Positions 9,964 through 18,506 are shown, numbered from the stretch's first letter. The stretch is 45,631 nt of DNA from Myxococcales bacterium (GCA_016794465.1 JAEUKA010000017.1:1-45631); one strand, 5' to 3'. Notes: generated by a model not told the origin, from the sequence alone. A program made the numbers and translations.

Positions 9964-10389
9964 ATGCATTCCCATACACTCCTTTGGGCTTCCTACACAC
10001 AGTCCTTTGTTGCCAAGCGCTTCGACGCTGTACTGCACAGAAAGACCCTCGACTCAGTCTATGGTGCAGTGCTTGGTACGCTCACTGCGGCCAGAGCGGG
10101 CGTCGCACACATTGGGCGAGGTCTTGCACAGGCCCGCGGTCTGGCTCCCAAACACGCCATCAGGCAGGTCGACAGACTCTTTAGTAACGAGCTACTTTCC
10201 ATCGAGGATTTGGCTCCCAACTGGCTGGAGTTTATCGCCGGAAATCGCACCGAACTTGTGGTTGCACTGGACTGGACAGAGTTCGCAAAGAGCGATCCGA
10301 GCACGCTGGTTCTGTCCGTGATTGCGCGCGACAAGCGAGCCACGCCGGTTCTGTGGAAGACTGTGCAGCGCACCGGAATCCAGGTTAGC
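9964..10389 (+). pseudogene. IS4-family transposase, N-terminal part only
   Basis: The first 142 codons from the ATG at 9964 match the N-terminal half of IS4-type DDE transposases: RGLAQARGLAPKHAIRQVDR, then ELVVALDWTEF containing the first catalytic Asp, then LVLSVIARDKRATPVLWKTV. Similarity ends at about 10385; the remaining codons of the frame up to 10467 read through the end of the neighbouring IS256-like element. The rest of the transposase, with its other catalytic residues, is absent from the window, so the element cannot transpose on its own. Confidence 0.75.
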
Positions 10390-10910
10390 GTCCCGTCAAG
10401 TGGTGTGCGAAGGTCATCGTCTGTCCATAGGAAAAGGCGAAGCCGTCCCCGGAGCCGACCGCAGTGAAGCCTCTCATCACGCCACCTCCAGCGATGGCAT
10501 CGGCGTGGATTGCGGAGTCTTCAGTAGCGCCATCGATTCGAGGCTAAAGTAGCGTTTGTTCACCGCCCATTCGTCGTTCTGTTCGATCAGGAGCATCGTC
10601 ACAAGTCGCAGCGCGGACGCAGGATGGGGAAAGATCCCGATGACGTCTGTCCGTCGACGAATCTCTCGATTCTGCCGCTCCAGTGGATTGGTCGAGTGCA
10701 GCTGCCTCCAGTGCTTCTCCGGAAAGTTCATGTACGCCAGCACGTCGTACTCGGCCTCCTCGACAATCGCTGCCGCTGCCGAATATTTCGGCCTAAGCAA
10801 CTGCACTGCTTTGTGTAACGCTTCATGCGCTAGCTCAGACGACGACTGCGCAAAGATCGTCTGGATCGCCGCCGCCACATAGCCCTGCGCGGCCTTTGGC
10901 ACGCGCGGCC
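10388..10910. mobile_element. IS256-family element remnant inserted into the IS4 remnant
   Basis: The IS4 similarity ends at about 10387, and the next bases (GTCCCGTCAAGTGG at about 10391) look like the terminal region of an IS256-type element. About 70 bp further on lies the 3' end of an IS256-type transposase on the minus strand. The opposite end of the element, with the 5' two thirds of its transposase, is missing, and the sequence passes directly into a histidine phosphatase gene. This suggests an IS256 insertion followed by a deletion. Confidence 0.55.
10477..10910 (-). pseudogene. IS256-family (mutator-type) transposase, C-terminal fragment
   Basis: The frame from about RVPKAAQGYVAAAIQTIFAQ to the stop at 10477 is the C-terminal third of a mutator-type transposase. 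Conserved features are the helix with YDVLAYMNFPEKHWRQ, then STNPLERQNREIRRRTDVIG, which is the family signature around the last catalytic Glu, and VTMLLIEQNDEWAVNKRYF. The upstream part of the same frame, up to 11253, is the antisense of the histidine phosphatase gene and not transposase. The N-terminal two thirds, including both catalytic Asp residues, are missing. Confidence 0.8.
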
Positions 10911-11347
10911 TCGTCTGGGCGGGCCATTCCTGGTAGGGCATGGCTTGATGAGACCAGATGCTGCATGACACCCTCGTGTCCAAGGGTCTGCCACTGCGTC
11001 CACGCGAGCTGCTCATCAATGACGTAGACGCCCGGATCACCGAGGAGTCGATCAGCGACAATCGGCAGGTCCGCGCCTGCACCGAATCGCAGCACCTCGG
11101 CAGTCTGTAGGCAGCGGACGAGGGGGCTTGACCGGAGGCTACGCAACCGGCGCCCGAGCAAGCGGCCCAGCTCACGGCCCAGCTCGGCGCCAGCTTCGGT
11201 AATCGGGAGCGTGTAACCAACGCCATCAGGAGGGAGCGGGGCACGCGCTGCATGACGCAGTAGCAGGGCGACCGGTTCCTCGGCAGGACACGACCCGAGC
11301 CAGTGCAGGACGGACGCCGGATTCCGCCAGTTGGTCTGGATCATCAT
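10835..11347 (-). pseudogene. Histidine phosphatase family protein, C-terminus replaced by IS256 sequence
   Basis: The ATG at 11347 overlaps the stop of the methyltransferase gene (ATGATGA, 4-bp overlap), showing it is the last gene of that operon. The N-terminus carries the phosphoglycerate-mutase-like signature VALLLRHAAR, with the phospho-accepting His, and LRSSPLVRCLQTAEVL follows, which is the second conserved block. After about residue 145 the frame enters the IS256 remnant and ends in an unrelated tail (about 10910 to 10835), so the second catalytic His region is gone. Family members usually have about 180-220 residues. The enzyme is probably inactive. Confidence 0.75.
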
Positions 11348-12693
11348 CTGGCCTCCCCGACGAGTATCGCAGGCAGCGCCGCCATTCGCCGCACTTCACA
11401 GAGAGTGAACCCTGCCTGATTGAGCAGCGCTTCATACTCGGTGGCTGTCCGCTCTTGGCCTCCTGTCATCATGAGCAGGTGCAGATCGCAGAGGCTCCCC
11501 GCGACGCCCGCTTCAGGAAGGAGCATCTCCACCACGAAGAGTTGACCCGAAGGTGAGAGCACTTCACGCGCTCGCCGAAGGATGCGCAGTGCATCGGTAT
11601 CATTCCAGTCGTGCAAAATCCTGCACAGAATCACCGCATCAGCCTCGACTCCCCAGTACTGAAAGAGATCCCCAGGCTGCCACTCGATTCGGTCCCGCTT
11701 GGGGCTGCGCTCGCGTGCTTGCTCGATGACTTCAGGGCGGTCCAGCAGGATTACGTGCAGCTTGGGGTACTGCTCGATCAGTGACTCCGCAAGTGCGCCG
11801 AGTCCGCCTCCCGCATCAATGACCCGCTCGCTCCCACGCAGGCGGAGCGCTTCCGGTACATCGACATAGTCGTGACGGGCATAGGAGAGGAGCATCCGGT
11901 GGTGCGCCTCGCGCCGGGCTTCATTACGCGCCACTTGCCCGAAGATGTCGGGTGCCACCCACTCTTTCTGATTGCCTAGGGCCTGCGGCAGCGATTCCCA
12001 CAGCTGCGTGCTGAATCGACCGTACTCCTGCGCGGCGCCCGCCAGCGTCAGCGGATGCTCGGTGCGCAGATACTCACCGCGAGGAGTGCGATGCCAGCTC
12101 TCCCCCTTGTACGAAACCAGAGAGAGCTCGCCGAGCGCCCGCAGCAGGCGCCGGGTGCGATCCGGACGCAAGCGACAGCGCGCCGAGATATCCTCGACCG
12201 AGCCGGGAAGCGCTTCAAAGAGACCCAGTTCGACGGACGTGGCGATGGTCTGCGTGCGCCAAAACCCAACCATGTCAGCGGAGAGCGCGGCAAACTCACT
12301 GCGCAGCGCGGGGCGAAGCTCTATGAGGGAAACACCGGTCTCGTCGATTACCTCTAACCCTCCGTCGAAGCGCTCGACCCTGGCCTGTCCGTTGTAGAAG
12401 GGCTCTACCGCAGCAAAGCGCCGTGTGTAGCGCGGGTTCCCCGCGATGTCGATGTGCATCCAGCCGTCGTCATCACGCGCCCTCGCGAAGCCTTTGTGAA
12501 AGACATCGAGATCAAGGAACCAGCGACCATGTACGCGTCCGCCGTCTCGATCAATGTGCGTCGAGCGTCCGTCTTCCCCTTGGACGACGGCAATCCCGTC
12601 CCGAAAGTCGCCGACATTACGGAAGCGCTCTGCATAGGCCAGCTCACCAGCTGGTGTGATATGCCGATAATCACCGTCAGGCTCACGCACCAC
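11344..12693 (-). CDS. WG-repeat domain fused to SAM-dependent O-methyltransferase
   Basis: A methyltransferase of about 449 residues. The start is most likely the GTG at 12693, 10 nt after a very strong ribosome site (GGGGGAGGAG); the ATG at 12750 would add 19 residues read from the overlapping epimerase gene. Residues 1-125 hold at least three WG/KWG-type repeats (pattern GxxxHIxxxGxxxYxxRFxxVxxF). The rest is a Methyltransf_2 (PF00891) enzyme of the hydroxyneurosporene/antibiotic O-methyltransferase type: a winged-helix dimerisation domain (VELGLFEALPGSVEDISARC), the SAM motif VIDAGGGLG at about residues 291-299, and ILCRILHDWNDTDALRILRR with the likely catalytic His. WG repeats are usually found on surface or protein-interaction proteins, so the fusion is unusual. 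It overlaps both neighbours and belongs to a four-gene operon. Confidence 0.82.
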   Translation of the reverse strand: MVREPDGDYRHITPAGELAYAERFRNVGDFRDGIAVVQGEDGRSTHIDRDGGRVHGRWFLDLDVFHKGFARARDDDGWMHIDIAGNPRYTRRFAAVEPFYNGQARVERFDGGLEVIDETGVSLIELRPALRSEFAALSADMVGFWRTQTIATSVELGLFEALPGSVEDISARCRLRPDRTRRLLRALGELSLVSYKGESWHRTPRGEYLRTEHPLTLAGAAQEYGRFSTQLWESLPQALGNQKEWVAPDIFGQVARNEARREAHHRMLLSYARHDYVDVPEALRLRGSERVIDAGGGLGALAESLIEQYPKLHVILLDRPEVIEQARERSPKRDRIEWQPGDLFQYWGVEADAVILCRILHDWNDTDALRILRRAREVLSPSGQLFVVEMLLPEAGVAGSLCDLHLLMMTGGQERTATEYEALLNQAGFTLCEVRRMAALPAILVGEAR

Positions 12694-13129
12694 ACATCTG
12701 CCGCTCCTCCCCCATAACCTTTGAGCGCCCGTAGATGTTGACGGGCTCACGCGGCGTCTCCTCGCTGGCCGGTAGTACGCTCGGCTGTCCGTACACCTCG
12801 CGACTGCTCGCGAAGATCACCCAAGGCCTCCGCGGCTGTCGGTGCGCCGCATCGAGCACATTCCGCAAGCCATCGACATTCGTCGCCCAGCACAGCTCGG
12901 GGTCGCGCTCGCCCCAGACAACCCGTGAGACCGCGGCGAGGTGGATGACGCCGTCACAATCCGCGACAAGCCGCGCGACTGCACCGGCATCAAGCACATT
13001 TCCCCGTCCGGGATGCCCCACCGGCAGACGCAGATCGAACCGGCGCAGCCGATAACCAAGGGTTTGCAAGGCGGACACCACGGCCCTGCCGATGAGTCCC
13101 TCGGAACCTGTGATGGCGATGGTCTTCAT
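12683..13129 (-). CDS. NAD-dependent epimerase/dehydratase-like protein, truncated
   Basis: 148 residues starting at the ATG at 13129, which overlaps the stop of the upstream small gene (ATGA). The Rossmann signature TGSEGLIG (Gly8, Gly11, Gly14), DCDGVIHLAAVS and the catalytic YGRSK (Tyr133, Lys137) identify an extended SDR of the UDP-sugar epimerase/dehydratase class. Such enzymes have about 300 residues; this one ends 16 residues after the active-site Tyr, without the substrate-binding domain. The ending overlaps the start of the methyltransferase by about 11 bp and provides its ribosome site. Either a deletion fused the two genes, or a short form is used as an NAD-binding partner. I favour the deletion. 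Confidence 0.7.
   Translation of the reverse strand: MKTIAITGSEGLIGRAVVSALQTLGYRLRRFDLRLPVGHPGRGNVLDAGAVARLVADCDGVIHLAAVSRVVWGERDPELCWATNVDGLRNVLDAAHRQPRRPWVIFASSREVYGQPSVLPASEETPREPVNIYGRSKVMGEERQMCGA
12704..12713 (-). promoter_or_regulatory. Strong ribosome binding site of the WG-methyltransferase
   Basis: GGGGGAGGAG on the minus strand lies inside the 3' end of the epimerase frame, 10 nt before the GTG at 12693. It decides the start of the methyltransferase and implies translational coupling to the truncated epimerase. Confidence 0.55.
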
Positions 13130-13442
13130 TCGGTGCATCCCTTGTTCGATGGACTCGGCGGCAACCGAAGCCTCGCGATTTGGGCAAGCAGTGGCGGGTC
13201 GTCTTCGAGGACCAGGGCGCGCTTCACGGCATCGACAGTCAGCCGACTCAGCTTGGAAAACCGACGGACCTCTTCTCCGTGGGCGACTGCTGATGGGCAT
13301 CGGCCCAATCAAGCACCTGCATATCCAACTGCAAGGCCTTCTTGAAGTCTGCCTGTAGATAGGCTGCACGAGCTTCCAGGAACAACTTCGCCGGTTCCGG
13401 CGGCAGCAAATTCCCAATCTGATCTTCGGTAGTGGCGTACAT
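13126..13442 (-). pseudogene. Small helical protein, first gene of the methyltransferase operon, with a frameshift
   Basis: The ATG at 13442 starts a 64-codon frame (MYATTEDQIGNLLPPEPAKL...) that ends at 13248. From about 13285 a second frame carries a natural continuation (EVRRFSKLSRLTVDAVKRAL, then LLAQIARLRLPPSPSNKGCTE) that ends in a TGA overlapping the epimerase ATG. Joined at the AHQQSP/GEEVRRF point, the product would have about 105 residues, mostly helical, with a single TPR-like LFLEARAAYLQADFKKALQ hairpin. A one-base indel or a sequencing error around 13280-13300 explains the break. I recognise no family; a small peptide substrate or carrier role is possible only by context. Confidence 0.5.
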
Positions 13443-13686
13443 GGTTCCTCCGCAGCAAGCGACACGATGGTTTCGGACCGCATCGATTTCCGCGAGGAGG
13501 GGAGCGCGCGCCGGGTTGCGACGGATGCAGTCTGAAAACCTGGGAGCGAAACAGAGCAGGGAGGCTCACTGACTGTCAACGAGAAACCATCTGCTCAAAT
13601 CAAAAGGGGTCGAGGCGACTCTGGAGCGGTTGGTGCAAGGTCAATGACCGCCGTTTCGAACGTCACTGCTGGATCCATTCTTGGGA

Positions 13687-15033
13687 ATGGGTCATATGCT
13701 CGCGTTCATGCAGACAGAGCGACTCCGCTTGGCGCAAGACCATTTTTCCGAAGGCCGCACAAAGGAAGCCTATGGCGAGATGCGTGGGCTCTTGACGGAT
13801 CTAAAGTCGCTGGAAGACGATGCGTTTGCACAGGAGGCACTTGGCCTGCTCGCAGCGCTGAGCGACGGCTTTGGCGCAACCGAGATTGCTGGCCGGCTTC
13901 GCGTGTGCACATCGCAGCCCGATAACCCGCAAGCGCTGTTTGATGCCGGATGTGCGCTGGCCGAAGAGCAGCAGTTCACGATTGCGGCAGCCATCCTGTT
14001 TCGCTGCAATCAGCTTGCACCCGCGCAGCCTCCGGTCGTGACGGAGCTTGCAGCCTGTCTTGAGCGTGAAATGCGCTACCGAGAGTCGGCGCTGCTGGTT
14101 GATCAATCGGGTCTGGCCGAGCACGATCCCATCTGCGCCTATCTGAGTGGACTTTCATGGCTCATGTGTGGTGATCGCATGCGGGCCAGGGAGCGCGCTC
14201 GCCAGCTACGTGCCCATGCGCCAAGCGAGCGCACGTTGTTCATGCTCGACGCGCTGGATGGAATGCTGACCCGTGCCGATGCGATCGAGAGAGCTGGAAT
14301 CGCGCTTGATGATCTCGCCCTCACCGCGTGGCACGCGGCGCTCTCGGGTTCTCTGCTTCTTCACGAATCAGAGCACGGATATCCCGAGCCCATGCGCGGT
14401 CGCTATGCTTTCGTTCAAGACTCTGCACCGCTTGAGCGCCTGGCCCTTGAGCGACTCCGCGTGGTGCTCGAAGCCATCGGTGAGCGCCCGCCGCGTGTCA
14501 TTGCCGCTCCAGACCGTGCGAGTCATATTCTCGCGCTCGCTGCCGCTGGAATGTTCGGCGTTGCATATGAGCCATGGCGCGAATCCGATGAACAGCCAGG
14601 GCTCTTCGTTGCGTGGCGCATGGAGTCCGTCGAATCGGACAGCTTCCTGCGCGCCCTGCACACCCACCGACCGAGGCAGCGCCTGTTCGTACACGCATCA
14701 TCGTGGACAGAGCCGTTCGCATACGCGCCCGACTTCACCTCGCTACTTCACCAGTTCATTGCGCATCCCTGGACAGGCGGTGCGATGTCCATAGACGAGG
14801 CCACCGGTCAGCTCATGCACAGTGAGCCCGACCCGCGCAGAGACGAGGAACTTGCCGCCGAGATCCTTGCCCAGCCACTGCCCGAGCCAGGACCTACCCC
14901 TACTGAGCTGGTGGTGAGTGTGGCGCGTGCCCTCGCACCCCTTTCCGAAGCGCATGCGGCCGGAGCCTTCCGCACAAGCGGTCATCGCCTGTACCAGCGC
15001 GCCGGCGGCCCGGTGGAGAGCAATCGTTTCTGA
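13687..15033 (+). CDS. TPR-like protein of unknown function
   Basis: About 448 residues. The frame is open from a TTG at 13681; the ATG codons at 13687 and 13696 are better starts. Residues 10-220 form helical hairpins of TPR type (RLRLAQDHFSEGRTKEAYGEM, then DNPQALFDAGCALAEEQQ and YRESALLVDQSGLAEHDP). The C-terminal half is a different, more globular region with many His and Trp residues (HTHRPRQRLFVHASSWTEP, then LHQFIAHPWTGGAMSIDE) that I cannot assign. It lies divergent to the methyltransferase operon, sharing a region of about 245 bp that probably holds both promoters, so the two may be controlled together. Confidence 0.7.
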   Translation: MGHMLAFMQTERLRLAQDHFSEGRTKEAYGEMRGLLTDLKSLEDDAFAQEALGLLAALSDGFGATEIAGRLRVCTSQPDNPQALFDAGCALAEEQQFTIAAAILFRCNQLAPAQPPVVTELAACLEREMRYRESALLVDQSGLAEHDPICAYLSGLSWLMCGDRMRARERARQLRAHAPSERTLFMLDALDGMLTRADAIERAGIALDDLALTAWHAALSGSLLLHESEHGYPEPMRGRYAFVQDSAPLERLALERLRVVLEAIGERPPRVIAAPDRASHILALAAAGMFGVAYEPWRESDEQPGLFVAWRMESVESDSFLRALHTHRPRQRLFVHASSWTEPFAYAPDFTSLLHQFIAHPWTGGAMSIDEATGQLMHSEPDPRRDEELAAEILAQPLPEPGPTPTELVVSVARALAPLSEAHAAGAFRTSGHRLYQRAGGPVESNRF

Positions 15034-15193
15034 ATGATCCCAGCTGCGTGGAAAGAGCGTTGAGCCGACCGCTGCGCTTGTCATAGCATCGCGCCGCTTG
15101 GAGTCCGATGCCGTTACTACCTGTGAGTTCCGATCCTGCTGGAATCCCGCTGCTCTGTTACCATCTGTCGCAGCGTCCTGACAGGCTCCTGTT

Positions 15194-15520
15194 TCACGCA
15201 ACAGTCAGCACTGTTACGGGGGAGCCCATCGAGCGCCTCCGGTCAAGGTCGGCCAGCGCTGCCTTCGCTGCTTTCCCGCTCGGGTAATTGCGCCAAGAAA
15301 ACGCATGCTCGGTCAGCGAGATCGTGACGATCGAAAAGCACTCTCTCTTCTTGCCAATGAGCCAGCGCACCGCGACAAACAGTGCGGCAGCATCCCGACG
15401 GATACCCAGCGGACGCCAGAACGCATCACTCCCCGTCGAAGCACGACGCAGATAGTCTTCCGCCCACGCTTCACCTGGTTTCGACAGATCGAGCTTGGCG
15501 GCAATGGCTGGCGGACGCAT
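15194..15520 (-). CDS. Small basic protein, copy 1 of a duplicated family
   Basis: From the ATG at 15520 it has 108 residues; the frame is open back to 15607 without a better start. The C-terminal part, SIVTISLTEHAFSWRNYPSGKAAKAALADL, is clearly homologous at the protein level to the end of the small minus-strand ORF at 18586-18720 (SLTEPALSWRKYPTAKAAKKALAAL), which supports this strand as coding. I recognise no family. Like its paralogue, it is divergent from an XRE-type regulator frame that begins a few bases from its start, suggesting a conserved two-gene module. Confidence 0.5.
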   Translation of the reverse strand: MRPPAIAAKLDLSKPGEAWAEDYLRRASTGSDAFWRPLGIRRDAAALFVAVRWLIGKKRECFSIVTISLTEHAFSWRNYPSGKAAKAALADLDRRRSMGSPVTVLTVA

Positions 15521-15539
15521 CTGGTAAAGCGCACGATGA

Positions 15540-15737
15540 CGAGAAGACACACTTGCGGGGTTGAGCCATACCGCCGTCGGCAACGTTGAGCGGGGAACTA
15601 TGCCCACCCTTGCAACCGCCGAAGCGCTCGCGATCGCCCTTGGCGTATCTCCCGGTTGGCTCGCTTACGGACTTGGGCCGATTGAGCTACCTGGACGGCG
15701 GCGTGTGGCTGCGTCGCCTGCGCCAAGCCCCGGCTAG
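15540..15737 (+). pseudogene. XRE-family HTH regulator, N-terminus lost or frameshifted
   Basis: The frame between a TGA at 15537 and the TAG at 15735 encodes REDTLAGLSHTAVGNVERGT followed by MPTLATAEALAIALGVSPGWLAYG. This is the recognition helix and C-terminal helices of an XRE/Cro-type HTH, where the pattern SxxxVxxxERGxxxPTLxTxxxLAxALGVS is characteristic. No start lies in frame before the first helices; an ATG at 15536 in another frame suggests a one-base frameshift. Its partner on the opposite strand starts at 15520, only 16 bp away. A similar HTH stands beside the second copy of the small gene at 18718. Confidence 0.55.
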
Positions 15738-16107
15738 GACCACTCGACGCTCGGGATGTCTCCGACAACGATTTGCAGCGCTGACAAAGCCGACTCTTCA
15801 ATCTCCTCAGCTTGAGGGCATGCGTGGGATTGCGCGAAGAGAAGACACGACTCCTCTAATTGGCTTTCTGGTCGTCATCAAGAAGGTCGAGGCTCAGGTA
15901 AACTAACCCGTGCGGCTCGACGCTTGTTTTCGTCTGACAGGAATCATCGATTGCCTCCAGGACGTGATTGCAACATAGTGGGCTTTGCTGAGGCCGGTGC
16001 GTAACGCAGATCACCTTGCCCATTCATTAATCTCTGTCCCCGTGCTGATGCCCTTTTCCTATTACAGGGCACCAAGGACGCACTCGCCGTGTTGCCGTAA
16101 GCTACTG
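15738..16107. other. Intergenic, 370 bp, nothing recognised
   Basis: The stretch lies between the XRE remnant and the convergent 313-residue gene. The open frames on either strand have no coding character, and I see no repeat, RNA or clear terminator. Confidence 0.5.
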
Positions 16108-17049
16108 TCAATATGTCATCACGTACTGTCTGTGCTCCGGCCGGGTGTTGCCGCGGCCAATGTAGCACATCTTGTGATACTGCTTGACGACTGCGAGTGC
16201 GGCCAGTGCGTCGCCTTGGTTGTCCAGCAGGGCGAGCAGATGGTTGCCATCCTGAAGGCGCCACCCTGGCGCGCCAATGTCCACGACGATGACATTGGCT
16301 GGGTCGTACGCCACCGCATCGCGGCTTATGGGTAGCTGTTGCGGAAGACCACTGGGTCCGGCCCAGTACTCGAAGACGTAGTCGAGGTGATTGGGTCGGG
16401 TGTTGGAGCGGCCGATGAAACAATGAAAGGTGTAGGCACGTGCGACCGCCAAGCCTTCGCGCGCGTCCGCCTCGTTGTCAAAGGTGACCATTGCGGAGAG
16501 TCCGTCGGTGAGCACCCAGCCGTCACGCCCTTGATCAAGGACGTAGAGAGCTTGCGGGTCGTACGGGAGCTCCTCTGCGACCGATGGTGGCACAATCGGA
16601 TTCAGGAAGACCCGGGGGACGAGTCCGTCGAGGATGTCGCGGGTTGCTTTTATCTGGACTACTACCGCGGAGAGGATCGGGATCGCTACGGGTGGCAAGG
16701 TGGCGGCCGCAGCCATCGCTCCCTGGAGCCTCGCCCCCACTTCCGCCAGCGAGTCCGTCGCCCGCAGAACCGCCCTCGCCTGATCCGTCAGATCGAAGCT
16801 CCTACCGTTGTTGGTGTAGCAGTTCATGACGTTGGTGAAGCCCTGGAGCGCTGTGGTCAAATGACGCTGAACAACAATGTTAGCTGCTGCGACGTCGCCG
16901 AGCGCTCCGAGCGCCGCCCCCGGCAGAAGTGTTGCAAGCGCCCCTTCCGCGCCGGCCACCGCTCCGCCCACGTGGTCGAGTCCCAACTTGGCTGCGTTGA
17001 TTTCATCCCAGACCGAGCTGTGGATGGCATTACATTCATCGAGTCCCAT
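16108..17049 (-). CDS. Unknown protein with a tandemly repeated C-terminal domain
   Basis: 313 residues. The N-terminal 160 residues are Ala/Gly-rich helices without a clear signal peptide. The C-terminal half holds two copies of a domain of about 70 residues: YDPQALYVLDQGRDGWVLTDG, FDNEADAREGLAVARAY, CFIGRSNTRPNHLDYVFEYW and the parallel YDPANVIVVDIGAPGWRLQDG, LDNQGDALAALAVVKQY, CYIGRGNTRPEHRQYVMTY. The conserved C(F/Y)IGRxNTRP core is striking and could be a ligand-binding loop. I know no characterised function for this repeat. The gene is alone, convergent to the XRE remnant. Confidence 0.65.
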   Translation of the reverse strand: MGLDECNAIHSSVWDEINAAKLGLDHVGGAVAGAEGALATLLPGAALGALGDVAAANIVVQRHLTTALQGFTNVMNCYTNNGRSFDLTDQARAVLRATDSLAEVGARLQGAMAAAATLPPVAIPILSAVVVQIKATRDILDGLVPRVFLNPIVPPSVAEELPYDPQALYVLDQGRDGWVLTDGLSAMVTFDNEADAREGLAVARAYTFHCFIGRSNTRPNHLDYVFEYWAGPSGLPQQLPISRDAVAYDPANVIVVDIGAPGWRLQDGNHLLALLDNQGDALAALAVVKQYHKMCYIGRGNTRPEHRQYVMTY

Positions 17050-17340
17050 GCAGCACCTCGTTTACTCGTGATGAGGTTTAGGTGTTCGAACGTGTGCTTC
17101 GGCCCAGCGCTCAGAGAACAGACCGCCTAAGCCGCGCCACAATCAGCCTCGGCAGTGGATAGTCTGCCCCAGACTGTCGTTGATCTAGTGTAACAGATCA
17201 TTTGTGCAACCTCGGACCGCCATCGGTGTCTCATTCCTATGCGATTCACGGTAGCCTTCGTCGTCCTGGCCGCAGGCTGTCGCTCCACGTCGAGCGAAGC
17301 GGACGGCGGACAACGGCACACTGCGCGAAGGTCGCTTTGG

Positions 17341-17790
17341 ATGAGGCACCTTTTCCTTTCCTGCCTGCTGGGGATCGTGGGCTGTACGGCTACCCAGCCG
17401 CGGCACAAAAGTGAATCGCTGCGGCAGCCGGAACGAATCACTTCTGCGACGGTTCAGCCGCTTCAGGTGGGGCGACAGTACCTCGCGAACGTTCGCTTTT
17501 CGACCTACCGGCATCCGGCCTGGGTCATCGCCCTTGGGCCAGGAAAAGATGGTGTCGAACTCGTCTTTGAAAATGAGTCAGCGTTCGCAGAACTGACGCG
17601 GCACAGTGGATGGGAGGGAATGGTCCGTTTCGTCGTGCTGAAAACCGAGTCCGTTCACGACTACCGGCCTCCTCCCGAGACATCCTTTTGGGATGAAGTC
17701 GTACACTGTAGGCTCCTGGCCGTCGAAGAACCGGAGACCCAGTCAGCCAGTCCCCCCGTCACAGACAAAGCCCTGCAAAGGAGCAAGTGA
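17341..17790 (+). CDS. Lipoprotein of unknown function
   Basis: From the ATG at 17341 the product has 149 residues and a lipoprotein signal (MRHLFLSCLLGIVGC, Cys15). The frame also opens at 17239 with a second signal-like start, which is less likely. The mature part is a small, probably beta-rich domain (YLANVRFSTYRHPAWVIALGPG) with no family that I know. It overlaps or abuts the next lipoprotein gene (stop at 17790, next start at 17787 or 17793), so the two form an operon. Confidence 0.7.
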   Translation: MRHLFLSCLLGIVGCTATQPRHKSESLRQPERITSATVQPLQVGRQYLANVRFSTYRHPAWVIALGPGKDGVELVFENESAFAELTRHSGWEGMVRFVVLKTESVHDYRPPPETSFWDEVVHCRLLAVEEPETQSASPPVTDKALQRSK

Positions 17791-17792
17791 AC

Positions 17793-18308
17793 ATGCGCCT
17801 CGGCTTTCGCGGATGGCTATCCGCCTGCGTGTTTCTGTGCGGCTGCGCGGTGGCTGGCACTCCACAGCGCGCACTGCGGTCAGACTTCGCACCGACTCCG
17901 GTGGTCCCCCAAATGGTCGTCCCCAAAACGGTCCCGAAGGAGCCCGTGTGTAGAGGCAGAGAACACTCCGTTCAAAAGGTGCCAAAGGACGCAGACTCCC
18001 AAGTGAGCTGCTGTGGCTACAGTCCATCGCGGTACAGGGAGTGGGTGCGGGAACAGCGGCCCCAGTTTGCCGCGTGTTTGTCGCGTGGCAAAGCGAACGC
18101 TGGCGGACTGACTGGCAAGGTGATTGCGCGGATCGTGTTGCAGCAGGGAGTGGCCACACAGGCGTGCGATGCCGGTTCCGACTTTGCCGATCCGGACGTT
18201 GTTTCCTGCGTGCTTGACGTATTCGCGAGCATGAAGATTCCAGAGATCGAGCGCTGCCCGCAGACAACCATTACGTACCCTCTGTCATTTGCAGGTTCCC
18301 GATCGTAA
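17793..18308 (+). CDS. AgmX/PglI C-terminal domain lipoprotein
   Basis: About 171 residues from the ATG at 17793 (AGGAG 10 bases upstream); a GTG at 17787 is also possible. A lipoprotein signal ends at FLCGC. Residues about 70-165 match the myxobacterial AgmX/PglI C-terminal domain: GYSPSRYREWVREQRPQFAACL, then GKVIARIVLQQGVATQACD, VVSCVLDVFASMKIPEIE and a final TYPLSF strand. This TonB-C-like fold is a common module of Myxococcota envelope proteins; in AgmX it is linked to gliding motility, but most members are uncharacterised. Confidence 0.75.
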   Translation: MRLGFRGWLSACVFLCGCAVAGTPQRALRSDFAPTPVVPQMVVPKTVPKEPVCRGREHSVQKVPKDADSQVSCCGYSPSRYREWVREQRPQFAACLSRGKANAGGLTGKVIARIVLQQGVATQACDAGSDFADPDVVSCVLDVFASMKIPEIERCPQTTITYPLSFAGSRS

Positions 18309-18423
18309 AACTGCTCTCCCGACTCGCGATTGCGGGCCACGCTATTCTGTAAAGATGGCGAACATGACACCCAAGGCAAAGCGGAACAGGAAGCAACGCC
18401 TGCGGGATGCCCGTGGCTCCACG

Positions 18424-18506
18424 GTGATATCACCGTGATATTGCGCGGGCGGTCGTGATATCACGCCGCCCTGCGGTGACATCACGCGGTCGGTCGGTGA
18501 TATCGC
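18424..18506. repeat. Array of five GTGATATCAC palindromes with helical phasing (left array)
   Basis: Sites at 18424 (GTGATATCAC), 18435 (GTGATATTGC), 18455 (GTGATATCAC), 18476 (GTGACATCAC) and 18497 (GTGATATCGC). Start-to-start distances are 11, 20, 21 and 21 bp, that is one or two turns of B-DNA. The array lies in the gap between a lipoprotein gene and the small gene/XRE pair. The first two sites are repeated almost exactly in the right array at 21409-21429. Confidence 0.85.

Noticed and set aside
13126..15737. General sequencing error as the cause of all frameshifts
   Set aside because: Many long genes in the window are intact, and the lesions concentrate near IS remnants; single cases (13285, 34307) could still be read errors.
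18424..18506. A CRISPR array
   Set aside because: The repeated unit is a 10-bp palindrome with spacing of 1 to 11 bp, too short for CRISPR repeats and spacers, and no cas gene is present.
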